From Pyrenochaeta sp. MPI-SDFR-AT-0127 (Eukaryota > Ascomycota > Dothideomycetes > Pleosporales > Cucurbitariaceae): a stretch of 64,000 nucleotides of DNA. Positions within the stretch are counted from its first letter, which is position 1. Every line of letters begins with the position of its first letter. The notes under the pieces were generated by a model. It saw only the letters and a program-made list of their open reading frames with translations. It ran no database searches and was not told the origin of the DNA. The position numbers were made by a program, and so were the translations under genes. Location: contig JAGTJM010000047.1 in assembly GCA_020747015.1 (NCBI GenBank), positions 1-64,000 of the forward strand, in the 5' to 3' direction. Positions 20,784 through 31,221 of this stretch are shown here, one piece after another.

Positions 20784-23540
20784 TCTAAACAGGGGAAAAG
20801 ACGATCGTGAAAGACGCATCCGTCGTGCAAGAGTCGGGAGCCTTCTAGATAAACATGTTCTTGAGGCCGCGCAGAGTCGATCAAAATGGTGTTATTCTCG
20901 TGTTTTCCAACGGGTGCTTCGGATTATTATCCGCCAAGCCGCCGTTCTCTGCTCCCGATTTGATGACTTGACCAGGCTTGTCCTCTTTGACACTCACAAC
21001 CGAGCTGTGGCGTGTTCGCTAATCTCCCGCTCCCCACCTCCCAGTTTTTCTTTATCCGCTTCGAGCCTCTAGTGCGAACTCCCCCCCAATAGTCTTTGCA
21101 TGCAGGATTCGAGGGTTAAATTAGCCTGATCCTCTAGGAATATCCAGGGAAATTCCGTCAAATCATAGAAAAGCGCCTGGCAAGATGTTCCACAAATCAT
21201 GGAATTGGGGTTAGCCACTATGTAGAGAATGTATCGCATTTCCTTTCTATTCACCAAGTTTACTTTGAAACTGCAGCCAATGTAGCAGATAGGATATGCC
21301 TATATCCTCAAATATGCAGTTTTTATCTGCATAGGACTTGAGGCAGGCAAATCAAGTATTGTTATCATAGCAAATGACACCTTAAGGCGATAAACCACAC
21401 AAATATTACCATCGAACGGGGGACCTGCCCACGTTACAACGAACCCGGTTTTCGGATTTACATCCCTACGATCCAGTACGAATGAAAGCGTTGCTGAAGC
21501 CTGATTCGCTAGTGGTGTCATCGCTACTGGGTCAGAAGGAACGTACTGGGTCCGGGCGGGCAGCCCTCGAGACTAGAGTGGTTCTCGTGTTGCAAAGTTT
21601 CGACGCTAGCTCCCATCGACCTGGATACGGTCTTGAGGAGTGATCCTTCCCGCACAATACAACAGGAGGAGGCCGCTGCACTAAGATCTGATGGACGGAA
21701 AGAGGTCGTGCTTCTTGTAGACGATCAATTTGCAGAGTTGATAAGGTTAGATATCTGGATCCACGGCCGGTAAAGACTCATTTCATAATCATCGTAGCTG
21801 AGGGCTAAGAGGAAAGCGCTCGGTCATGCTTGGTTGAAGACCAGCTAGGCTTAAAGCAGTTCTCATTCACTGCCTGCGGGCCTAAAGTTGGTTGGAAAGT
21901 ATGATGAAATCGTGCTTACATTTGACAATAAAGCCAAGTTCCTGATTTGGCCGCTGTCAGGAGCTCAATGCGAGCTCAGCGTCGATGAAAAGGGGGGGAA
22001 TTATCATGTCCAACGGCCCTTTTGAAGTTGGTGGCGTACCAACCATGAGTTTACGTACCTGACACCTACGGCAAGGCAGTAGCTTACAGAAAGAATCTTG
22101 CCATACCTACGTTAGGCTAGCGCTAGGGCTAGTGTCCGGATTAACGGACAATTCTCCATGTAAAACTTCCTCCTGTAACGTTTATGATAATCTGATCCAT
22201 TGAAAATGGCAACGTCAACAAAGATTTTGAAAGGTGTAGTTGGAATTTCGCCGACATACAGCCATGGTCACGGGTGGCATGTTGAAGGGTAGCTTTTCGC
22301 AAAGGTTGTCCCGGAAATGCGGCTCGATAGAGCTGCTCAGGACTGCTTAGTGGCCTAGTCTGCGCCACTCCAAGTTGGCGCGTCGTTACAGCGGTGAGCA
22401 TTAGTTAGTCACCTGGGTTGGTGTCGAATATTTCATCAGCTTTTGGCAAGTCTGAAGGCTACAGTAGCATCTGTGTGCTGCTTCTACCACCGTGAAGTGC
22501 TGCAGTTGTTCTTCCATTCTCGATGCATCCATGCACCTTGAAGCACGCTCCTCGTGGAACCACAAAATACTCCAGATACGTAGGTGCAAGACTCATATGG
22601 TCATATGCGTCTCCTAGTGTGGCGTTGCACGAGGTGACGGTAGTCGTGAGGCACTTACTCGATCAAGTGAGTTGTGAGGGGCACGAGCCAAGAACTGTTT
22701 CGTTGTGGTCTACGTAGACGCAGTTTGTGTCACTTCATTTTCAATGACGAATTGAATGTAACCCATTCCGTCATTCTCGATTCTGAGATCCGGCTCGTAC
22801 GTGATTGGGATTTGTGCCTTAAGAGACGAGCAGTTCGCTTTACGGCTCTTGTGTCCCTGCCTCTATAGTCATGTCAAAAGTAAATTTGGAGCTTAGAATT
22901 GTCTGCACGGGTTGAAAAGTTCGCATTTCAACACAGTAACAGCGAAAAGGCGCAATGATTATGCATGGTGGCGGAAATTGACTTTGAGGCGGTCTTCTTC
23001 GAAGCGTTATGAGAGATGATGAAGGCTGGATTTCAAAGTCGACGGAGATCTATTTATTGCCACAAGTTTAGTCGATGAAAGAAGGTAATAAGGGCTAAAG
23101 TTTAGGTCACTTTTTCTAGTCAGTTCTTAGTTGTTCGACGGAAAGGTTATTGAAACATCGACTTCACTGGCGGATGCCATGACAAGATTGTGTTCGAAAT
23201 ATACATTTGAAGTTGGTCTTGATTCTGTCCAAGCGTGCTGTAAATAGTTTTTCAGGTTAGTGGCGCTGAACCAGACAAGATAGTAGGTCATTTTGGTCCA
23301 GTTTGTTGACCAAAAGCGGACATCTTCATACGGTAAGCTTGAATAGAGGGTTGAAAGGCAACGAAAGGTAGGAGCATATGCAGAAGGAAGGATGAAGAGG
23401 TAGATCATGTTATTCATCAAGCTCGTTGTTGAGCGTTGTGTTCATGGAGCTCGTAAAAGAGCATGGTAACCATTGACCAATCAAGGCAGCAGGTCCCAAT
23501 CAATATCACCCCAACAGCCCAACCGCTTCACCAATATTCC
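20784..23540. other. large intergenic stretch, no supported gene
   Basis: About 2.7 kb. A plus-strand frame at 20500-21072 is mostly antisense to the lactonase gene. A minus-strand frame at 21300-21521 (with phrases such as SFVLDRRDVNPKTGF) looks protein-like but is short, has no domain I know and is bounded by stops. It may be a relic. No tandem or inverted repeat stands out. Confidence 0.45.
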
Positions 23541-23968
23541 CTAGTCTAATATCCATGTCAGCGGACTGAAGAGTGAGCACAATGAAAGTGCTGCTTACTG
23601 TACTCGAAGTTGCCATCGTTATTGCCAATGCGCTCGCCGAGGTTGATGTCGCGGGTCTCGCCATTGCCCTCGCCGTCGAAGAGGGTTGCGCGGAGGACGG
23701 GAACTTCACCGTCGCCTTCGATGGTGAACTCGACGTTCTCGGCTGAGCCGGAGAAGCCTTGGCCGTCCCAGACAAAGTGACCTTCTGTACATCAGTATAT
23801 GTGCGAGTCATGAGCGTTCCAGGAGTCAGCAATACCGTTGTCATTGCCAATGTGGTTGTTGAGGTCGATCTCAGAGTCGTTCCACTCTCCATCGGCCCTC
23901 TGAAGGCGTGCCCTCAGAATATGGCCATCATCGACACGAATGTCCTCGGCAGAGTAGTGGAAAGTCAT
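23541..23968 (-). CDS. cyanovirin-N homology (CVNH) lectin
   Basis: Three exons on the minus strand: 23836-23968, 23599-23784 and 23541-23545. The introns are 51 and 53 nt with CTGAT and CTGAC branch sites. The product is 107 residues with no signal peptide, the usual size of a single CVNH domain. The domain is an internally duplicated mannose-binding fold, and both halves are visible. The first has HYSAEDIRVDDGHILRARL, DLNNHIGND and GHFVWDGQGFSGSAENV. The second has GEVPVLRATLFDGEG, INLGERIGNNDGNF and EY at the end. CVNH proteins bind high-mannose glycans; their role in fungi is not well known. Most of the coding sense is in this frame set, while a Ser/Thr-rich frame over the same bases is a shadow. 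The last exon would be only 5 nt (AC then TAG). If that intron is not removed, the tail extends by about 13 residues. Confidence 0.9.
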
Positions 23969-25304
23969 TTTGAGTTAGAATAAGAGTGGTATTCTTGAAT
24001 ATTTTGAAGATTTTGAAGGATTGGGGCTGTTGTAATCGATGAAGGGAAAGGTCTACGTGCAGGGCCGGGGACTGCAGGCTTTATGGGTGAGAGTACAGAC
24101 TGGATCAGTGCGACAAAACGAACAGTAGCCAAGTGGGGTAAAGGCAGAGACCCCTCGTAAAACAAACAAAACCGCTTCTATCGTGATGGGGCCCACTAAT
24201 CCGTTTGACAAGATAGTAAGGGAAGCTCTCCTTCATGCCACGCCCTCCGCCACATCCCAGTGGCTGCGGCTGGACTTGGTGACACCAGGTGCCGAGTTCC
24301 GGCTTAAGAGCCGTACTTGTTCCCACGGCCCATCAGAAAGAGACGGTTTATACCGTTTTGAGTGGCACAGTGTCTGGGGGGAAGGGCCTCAAAGGAGGCC
24401 AAGTGTGGTGTCGTGCATACACAGCCATGCCCCAGCCCGCGTTTGCGCCGCGTGGCGGTGTGTGAGAGGCATTGGAGGCCGTGGCGTGATCTCAGCGTGC
24501 ATCGTGAGTGGGCCTTATGCGTTGTTTGCACTCATTTGCCATGCAAGTGTGTCATGTGTGGCTGCTGAAGTGGAGCGCTGACTGATTGCGCTGCTGCGGG
24601 GTCATTCTGTCGCAAGATGAGGACATTGTGGCTGTTGACCAGGTACGCAGCCGCAGATATTGGTGTCAACCAGCACAGACAGGAGGCCTCTTGGGGTTGG
24701 ACAATGATGGACGTGGTTCTTTTTTGGTGCACGAGAAAACTCGGCCGTCCGCGGGGTGACGGTGGAGTGGGATAGGCTAGAGATGCGCCATTTGGGCACG
24801 GCCCGGACCTTTTACGGCCCACCCGAGATCTGGACTCTTGACCACCAGGGTGTAAGAGTTGAACAGAGCAGTTCATAGCACGCGTATTTAGGGCAGTAAA
24901 CTAGCCTTCTACAGCCTCGCGATCTTGTTGGTGCCCAGACTACGCCTCTTCGCGCGCATGTCCGTGTTTAGGTTCACCTCCTTGCCAGGACTGATTTCTC
25001 CGCGTGTTCGATACAAAGTACCATGCGCAAGACGGGAGGGAGGTAGTGGCTTTTGGTCCATCTACCTGTTGTTTGCCGCTATCTCGTTGCCATCTGATCC
25101 ACGAACATGTTCGCGTCAACATGTATGCAGGTGCAGAATATACACACTCCTTCAGTGGAATGTATCGCACACTTTCGTGCCGTTTGTGCGCGACTGTTCT
25201 TCGTTTTGTGCGTCCATTCTTGATAAATCACTCGTACATTCGTTTCTGACAGTGTAGCATCACAATGACTGTGCCTACTTGATCATACACATGTTGACTC
25301 AGTG
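23969..25304. other. intergenic, no supported gene
   Basis: About 1.3 kb with many overlapping short frames on both strands between 24105 and 25257 and no recognisable domain. The frames overlap too heavily, and lack start or splice support, to be genes. Confidence 0.5.
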
Positions 25305-25319
25305 CTATAAAGATATAAA
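25305..25319 (+). promoter_or_regulatory. TATA box of the unknown gene at 25461
   Basis: TATAAAGATATAAAA lies about 150 bp before the ATG at 25461, on the correct strand. Confidence 0.5.
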
Positions 25320-25460
25320 AGTACTTTGCTGCAAAAAGGGTCTGCTTTTTTCGAATAAAACATACGACATCATTCTTTATGCAAGAAAGAGAAGAGGAAT
25401 ATCAACCACAATATATAGAACAACCCTATATCGCCCGGAATAAGAACTCCCACTTGCACA

Positions 25461-26294
25461 ATGGCAACCAATGCCGAGTCTTCTGATACGGCCCAATCCA
25501 ATGATCCGAAAGCAAGCATCCAAGCTGAGTGGAACAGTATCAAGGGAATCACAGCAATCTTCCGAGAAATTTATAACACGATTTTCGAAGAGGCGGAAAT
25601 AAAGCCTATCAGTCGTGTCGAAAGGGGCGACCCGTTGGAATTGACGCCATATTTCACCACTTCCCGAACATATACAATCTTCTATGACGCTAATCCCCCC
25701 GAACAAACATGGGTAAAAGGTAAGGATGCATTCCCTCCGGGCACCTCCCGTGAATTAAAGATGGGCATTTTAAAACTTCACACTTGCGATATGAGCGTGC
25801 ATTTGCTCCACAGTCATCTGACCAAAGCGCTGGAGACTATTGGTGCCCGGGTAGACTGGGGGTGTGTGGCACCGAAACCACACATTCTCATCAAAGGCAG
25901 CAGCACTAACTTTCACTTTCCCCTGCACTCTACCTTTTGCATCACTTCGTCCACGGGCAACGAGTTCATTGCAGATTTCACGATTGAGCAGCTGGGGTAC
26001 GAGGAAAGTGGATGGTTCTGCAACAAGGATACGTATCTGGAAAATTGCACAATGGATGCCAGGTGGAGGGCAGGAACCGTTGCAGAAGCCGACATGCTGA
26101 AGCAATCCCTTTCAACAAACGATTTTGCATTATGCGTGGGCGAAACCATCCGCGTGGTTTGCAACGAGATAGACTGGAAGGAATACGAGAAGTTGTCTGA
26201 GCCAGACCGCGAGCTATGGTTGCAGGCTCGGATGACCATTGTCAAGCAGCGGGCGCGAGAAGAGAATAGACTGAATGATAAAGACGATGAATGA
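25461..26294 (+). CDS. uncharacterised protein (277 aa)
   Basis: Single-exon protein that I cannot assign to a named family. It is soluble by appearance, with no signal peptide and no membrane segment. The N-terminal 20 residues are Ser/Asp/Gln-rich. The central part (about 95-200) holds the most structured stretch, HFPLHSTFCITSSTGNEFIADFTIEQLGY, suggesting a compact beta-rich fold. The C-terminus is a charged helix (LWLQARMTIVKQRAREENR) ending in acidic residues. It has a TATA box upstream, a plausible ATG context and sustained coding character. It stands at the edge of the island that carries the tandem coiled-coil family but shows no clear similarity to it. Confidence 0.75.
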   Translation: MATNAESSDTAQSNDPKASIQAEWNSIKGITAIFREIYNTIFEEAEIKPISRVERGDPLELTPYFTTSRTYTIFYDANPPEQTWVKGKDAFPPGTSRELKMGILKLHTCDMSVHLLHSHLTKALETIGARVDWGCVAPKPHILIKGSSTNFHFPLHSTFCITSSTGNEFIADFTIEQLGYEESGWFCNKDTYLENCTMDARWRAGTVAEADMLKQSLSTNDFALCVGETIRVVCNEIDWKEYEKLSEPDRELWLQARMTIVKQRAREENRLNDKDDE

Positions 26295-27189
26295 TTACTT
26301 TCCTTGAAGTAGCCGAGTTGAGGAAGATTGGTGGTATGGGTTTTTGCAAATCTCAACTGTGCTAGTACCTGGTAATTGTCGGAATTCAATACTTCAGTAG
26401 CAATAGCACTCAACATCCACTCTTCCACTTTTAAAGAATAAAAATTCAATACTGCATTATGAACAATTACGGAGAGACTCTTAGCATGGTCGAACCGACG
26501 CTTGGAAGACGTCGTAGGTCCTCAGGAGGGAGTAGCAAATGCACATATTGACTCTACTCACGAGGAGGGTAGTGGTGATTCCCATTCTCACTGGCACTTC
26601 CAATCGTCAAACGCTATTTGTCGTCTCTCATGACCGGGCCCTGTTCTTCCGCAACGGCCGTGCCTTGATGCAGGTGAGTTTGATTGTCAGGAGATTGTAG
26701 GACGCTCTCATGACAATCGCAATTACTCCATTGTTCCCGTTTTCGAAGTTCACCTAGCAAATACAAGAAGCTTTATTTCAGAGAAGCGATCATACACTTC
26801 GGCAACATAAAGGACAGCGGCGAGGTTGAAGGTATCACTAATTGTAAGTTTACAGATTGAACTGCAGCTGGATAGGATTACTGCTACACCGCATCAACCT
26901 CACAAGGTCCTCAAAGCTACGTCCAGAACAAGGTTTCAAGGGCAAATTGCGGACAAAGGTGTTAGAGCAAACGCAAACGCTGTGCCAAGGACGACGGGGG
27001 CCAAACGTATAAACAACGCGTCACGACTCCCATTTCTCCCCTTCTTAATCTACCATGCAGCGCAAGCATAACGATGAGAGAAATCTACACGTGTGAGTTT
27101 CGTACTATCTTCTCGTTCACCTGTTCCCTCGCACCAGAATCTGATACTAACATATCATACACACTCAGACCCGTTGAGCCTCTTTTAGA
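26295..27189. other. intergenic, no supported gene
   Basis: About 0.9 kb separating the unknown gene from the first member of the tandem family, both on the plus strand. Short frames only; no repeats seen. Confidence 0.5.
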
Positions 27190-28205
27190 ATGATTACAGC
27201 CGCAGCGAACATTGCACAGTTGCGTGCTGATCTTGGCGATCAGGCTCGGTTACTCCAATTCGCACCACTGAGAAAATCAGTAGTGGAATCGCTGGCCGAT
27301 CCGGACGCCATATCCTTCAGGATATTCATCGGATATACTCGGGAAAAGGATAGCGACAAGAAACGGAAGATATGGGTACATCTGTATCCCGCTGTCTCTG
27401 CCGGACGCCTACCTGAAATTCAATTTCATTCTGACGATGCCGAGGATGGGTACTATGCAAAGTACGATGTGGACACACTGAGCAAAATAATCTCTGGTTA
27501 CGCTGCCGCGTTCAAGCTGCCTGGGAGGTCGTCGAAATCCAGGCTCGTAGCGCTGGCCAAATACTACTTTTTGGAGAAACTTGTAGAGATCCAGTCTCAA
27601 GAGGACATTGAGAAATTTAAAGTTGTGGGTATACCTGTTGGAAAGTCGTTCAAAGAAGATCTCAAGATGGTTTGTCGCGAGTTCGAGGAGGAGGCCAAGA
27701 GATTATCAACTGTTGTCGCACTCGATGGCCAGCGAAACGATATCAGCGACCCGTCATTCAATCCACTGGTTGTTCAGAGCCCAGCCCTTCCGGATAACAA
27801 CACTTCTACTCCACACCAAGCGGTGCCTGTAGCACAAATGATACCTGCAGCGCAAGTAGCCGAGGTACCTCGAAATGATGTGAGCAGCAAGAACCCCAAC
27901 GTATGGCGCAAGGCTAATCCAAACAGACCACTACATATGCGACCAATGAGACTCTAGACAAGATTTGGGCACTCTCTAATGACGAAGAGGGGATCACAGC
28001 AAGCCTTGACGCAATTGATGACGAGATTAATACATTGCACGCGAAGCGAACCCAGTTAGTAGAGCGGCAGAAAAATGTTGAAAACAAGAGGGAGAAAATC
28101 CTTCAGGGCATGAGTCTTGTCGAAGCATTCAAACTAGGACGCGAAGTGGACCGTATGCGTGCAGACAACTCTCAAAACCAAGATGGCTTTTCGATGAGCT
28201 TCTAA
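27190..28205 (+). CDS. tandem-family member 1: unknown domain plus coiled coil
   Basis: Two exons, 27190-27879 and 27927-28205, join at phase 0 across a 47-nt intron (GTGAGC donor, GGCTAAT branch site, ACAG acceptor), giving 322 residues. I do not recognise the family. Exon 1 holds a domain of about 165 residues: LGDQARLL near the start, FRIFIGYTREKD, KIWVHLYP, then LVALAKYYFLEK and FKEDLKMVCREFEEE. A low-complexity Pro/Val/Gln linker follows. Exon 2 is almost wholly a predicted coiled coil (ITASLDAIDDEINTLHAKR and on), ending in a polar tail. There is no signal peptide or membrane segment. It is paralogous to the next gene in both exons and shares the phase-0 intron position. Ending translation inside the intron (at 27957) would lose the coil. 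Confidence 0.8.
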
Positions 28206-29141
28206 GCACCAATCTTCACATGTATTGGTAGTGTAAAGGCTGCATGAATGGAGCACTCGCATCGATTTAGGGGTGGTAGAGTTAATCCTGTCGAGGCTAC
28301 ATTGGATTTGGCCGGAATAGCTAGGCATGTTCGCACTGATGAGCTATTATGCTCCTTACCGCCCTGGTTTGGTATTCTCAGGTCTACATGTCGAAAATCA
28401 CTACGTGTCCAAAGAGAGTACATCGACAACATGTGACTAAGTAGTACAAATGCCTATCACAGTTCAAATGATCATTGATGTCTTCATGTTTTGCCGACTC
28501 TAGAGACGAGCATTACGCATTATGTGGACAAGATACATTAGTGTTGGAAGACAGATACGTCTACTTCAATGACCATCGTCTGGAAGGGCAGAAATAGCAG
28601 GCAGGTCTAATTTCTATGTTGGAAAATTTGTACATTGAGTCAGACTAAGGCTATGTTTCAATAATATACCTTAGGAAAACGGGTTTGAAGTCTTAGTATA
28701 AGAGGACGTCATGACTGCTAATAATCCCCTTCTGTCTCTACATTAGATGCTTGTAACAGAAGTTGCTATCTACTGTCATTTCACATTATACATGATTACG
28801 CCAATGTTAATTTTGATCGAACTTCGCCTCATATTGCCAATATCGAGGATGCTCAATGCGGGGCAGAAGTCGCACTCACCTCCGCTACAATTACGTGCAC
28901 GCACCATCTTACTGAAATATCACAACAACGATAAATTGCCCACAGAGCTTCGCCCACCAAACAAATTCATCAAAATATTGCTTCTTCTTTGTGAATCTGA
29001 GGCCCCCAAAAATTATGTGAGGTATTTTAAACTTGCTCAATCTGTAGAGCGCCACCAATCGAATTTGCGAGCTGTCCTGATTAACAAGAGCGCTTCCTTC
29101 GCCGCCTCAATTTCTAGAGCACTGCGTCCTTGTCGCTCAAT
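28206..29141. other. intergenic between tandem-family members 1 and 2
   Basis: About 0.9 kb with no supported gene. A plus-strand frame at 28747-29244 runs into the next gene in a different frame and has no domain. Confidence 0.5.
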
Positions 29142-30118
29142 ATGGAAACATCTATGGGACGAAATCCTGCACTCGAAAATCTCATCCGCACACTTGGAGA
29201 TCGAGCTGTACTACTGGATTTGCTTCCTAACGACAAGGTCATGATTGAGGATGTACCACTACAAGAGTTTCCGGCCGGCGAGAAAAATTCTTGCGCTCCA
29301 ATACGCATGTGCGCCGGCAAAATCAATAAGACGTCATGCAATGTGTGGATTTATGTCGAAGAGACAACTCGAGCACTCATCTTCCAGGGCTTCGACTTCC
29401 CTGGAAATAGCTACGGAATGTTTGGACCCGAGCATGTTGTTGCACGAGCAAATTTGCTGGAACCATTTGAAGGTGCTACAAATGGTATCAAATTGCTTGC
29501 AATGGCCTACTATTACTTCATCAAGCGCGACACCCCCAGCTTGCGCACCTTTGTTTTCGAAAACTTCCTCAGAAATGCTCTTATCACTGTTTGTGAGGGC
29601 TTGGAACAGAAGAGCAGAAAAAGCTTAATTGTTCGACTATATGTGCGTTGCACCAATGCAGGACCAGGCGCATTTGTGACCGATGATGATGGAAATGACA
29701 CTACGACTGAACCAGCAGACATCGGGTGTCTGGAAAACCAGTCTGTGTTGCTGTCAGATTGCAGCATTGCATCGTCCCCCATTGGCAATGACGTATGAAT
29801 TATTTCTCAGCTACAAGTACAGGCTGACCAAGTCAGGTTTCCAATTTCAACGTTGAGCGTTATATCGCTCTTCTACACGGCGAATCTTCACTTACAGAGG
29901 AGACGGATATCCTCACGCAAAGTATCGACGACATCCAAAGCGAGATCAGCACACTTGACAATAAACTCATTGCAACGAAAGCCAATCTCGCTGACACTGT
30001 GCAAAAGCAGCTTGATCTCAAACAAGAAAAGAGGGCGCTATGGGAGTGTATGGATAAGCATGAGATCTATGAAGCAGGCAAGCGCGCGCCAAAGAATAAG
30101 CGCCTGAAGCATTCTTGA
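29142..30118 (+). CDS. tandem-family member 2: unknown domain plus coiled coil
   Basis: Two exons, 29142-29792 and 29837-30118, join at phase 0 across a 44-nt intron (GTATGA donor, GGCTGAC branch site, GTCAG acceptor), giving 310 residues. I take the ATG at 29142; the frame opens 12 nt earlier only from a TTG codon. The exon 1 domain parallels member 1: TLGDRAVLLDLLP, PIRMCAGKI, NVWIYVEE, KLLAMAYYYFIKR and FLRNALITVCEGLE. Exon 2 is a coiled coil (LTQSIDDIQSEISTLDNKL and on) that lines up with member 1 (S.D.I..EI.TL..K). It is almost the same length (94 against 93 codons including the stop) and has a basic end (KRAPKNKRLKHS). Function unknown; domain-plus-coil architecture suggests a self-assembling or scaffold protein, which is inference. 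Confidence 0.8.
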
Positions 30119-31221
30119 ATGGCTGCGCTTCAACACAATTGGTGCCATGATTGAGGAAGTGAGATTGATGTAATCAAATAAAATTTGGACGACCGTTGAG
30201 AATGTATTCATGGCCGGCGAGTGCCGCGGTTACGGCATGTACAATAACGAGAGTTGGTGTGGGATGTGGCTGCTTGAGGCAGTCTATCATTTGCAGATAA
30301 CCCAAGCCCACAACATGAAACTGCTAGATCCTGTTATGATGTCTCTCTTCAACATTTGAAAAGTCCATAGGAGCTGCATCACAAAGCGCAAACTACATGA
30401 AATACTCTTTCCTTATAACATATTTTCCGTTCAAAACAGCTTATTGTGAATTGTGGAGATTTCAGGCTGTTATGTAGTAGACGATATAATGCAAAGGCTG
30501 TATCGTCTGCGCACACTCTCATGTTAATGTAGATAATGCTGCTATTGCGTATGCAGCATCGAAAAAAGAACTAAAGAAGGTCTCGCTATCCTACGGCGGC
30601 TGGCACCGATTGTGCAATCCTACACAGCCACTCGGCAAATTGGGGTGGAAAAGCGACTGAATAGCAGGTTCTAGTTTCTTCTTTACTAACCACGTTTTTA
30701 AAACCCTTAAACCAGTGTGTCGCAGGCACGAGATAATCTGCATATGTGCAGATTTCCTCTACAAATGGCTGCCAAACTCTTAAGTCAAGGTAGAAGAACC
30801 TTTTCGGTCAGATAGTCATGGGAACTCAGAAATAGCAAAAGTTTGAAACATGCTTCCTATGATGCTTTTGCAAAGATATGATGCAACCCTTGCGCCTTTC
30901 ATAATCTGCGTACGTTTGCGGCCAACTGACAGTGAAGTCTGAATTCCTACTGCAGCGCACAGCACATGGCGTCCGCAGTGCCCAGTCCACCCAAATGTCC
31001 CATTATGGAAATGCAAGGATATCAATTTTACGACAGCATTTCACCTCTTTGGAGTTATGCATGCTTCTTATAGCTCGCATCGAGACGCGCTCTGTTCACT
31101 GTAAGCGGCCGATGGTTGAGATTCTCCGTTTGCCTGTTGTCATTGCCTCCTCGCGCACCGCCATACACAAACAACATCCTCGCCCCTACAACATTACGCT
31201 CCAAGGCTACATCGATTAACT
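30119..31221. other. intergenic between tandem-family members 2 and 3
   Basis: About 1.1 kb without a supported gene. The last 250 bp before 31222 are the likely promoter/leader of member 3. No repeats seen. Confidence 0.5.

Noticed and set aside
20500..21072. 190-codon plus-strand frame
   Set aside because: Mostly antisense to exon 1 of the lactonase-like gene, with no domain.
23506..23892. Ser/Thr-rich 128-codon minus-strand frame
   Set aside because: It is an out-of-frame reading over the CVNH exons and introns. The spliced CVNH model explains the same bases with a known domain.
24105..25257. Several 65-130 codon frames on both strands
   Set aside because: They overlap heavily, have no domains and lack start or splice support; probably due to GC-richer composition with few stops.
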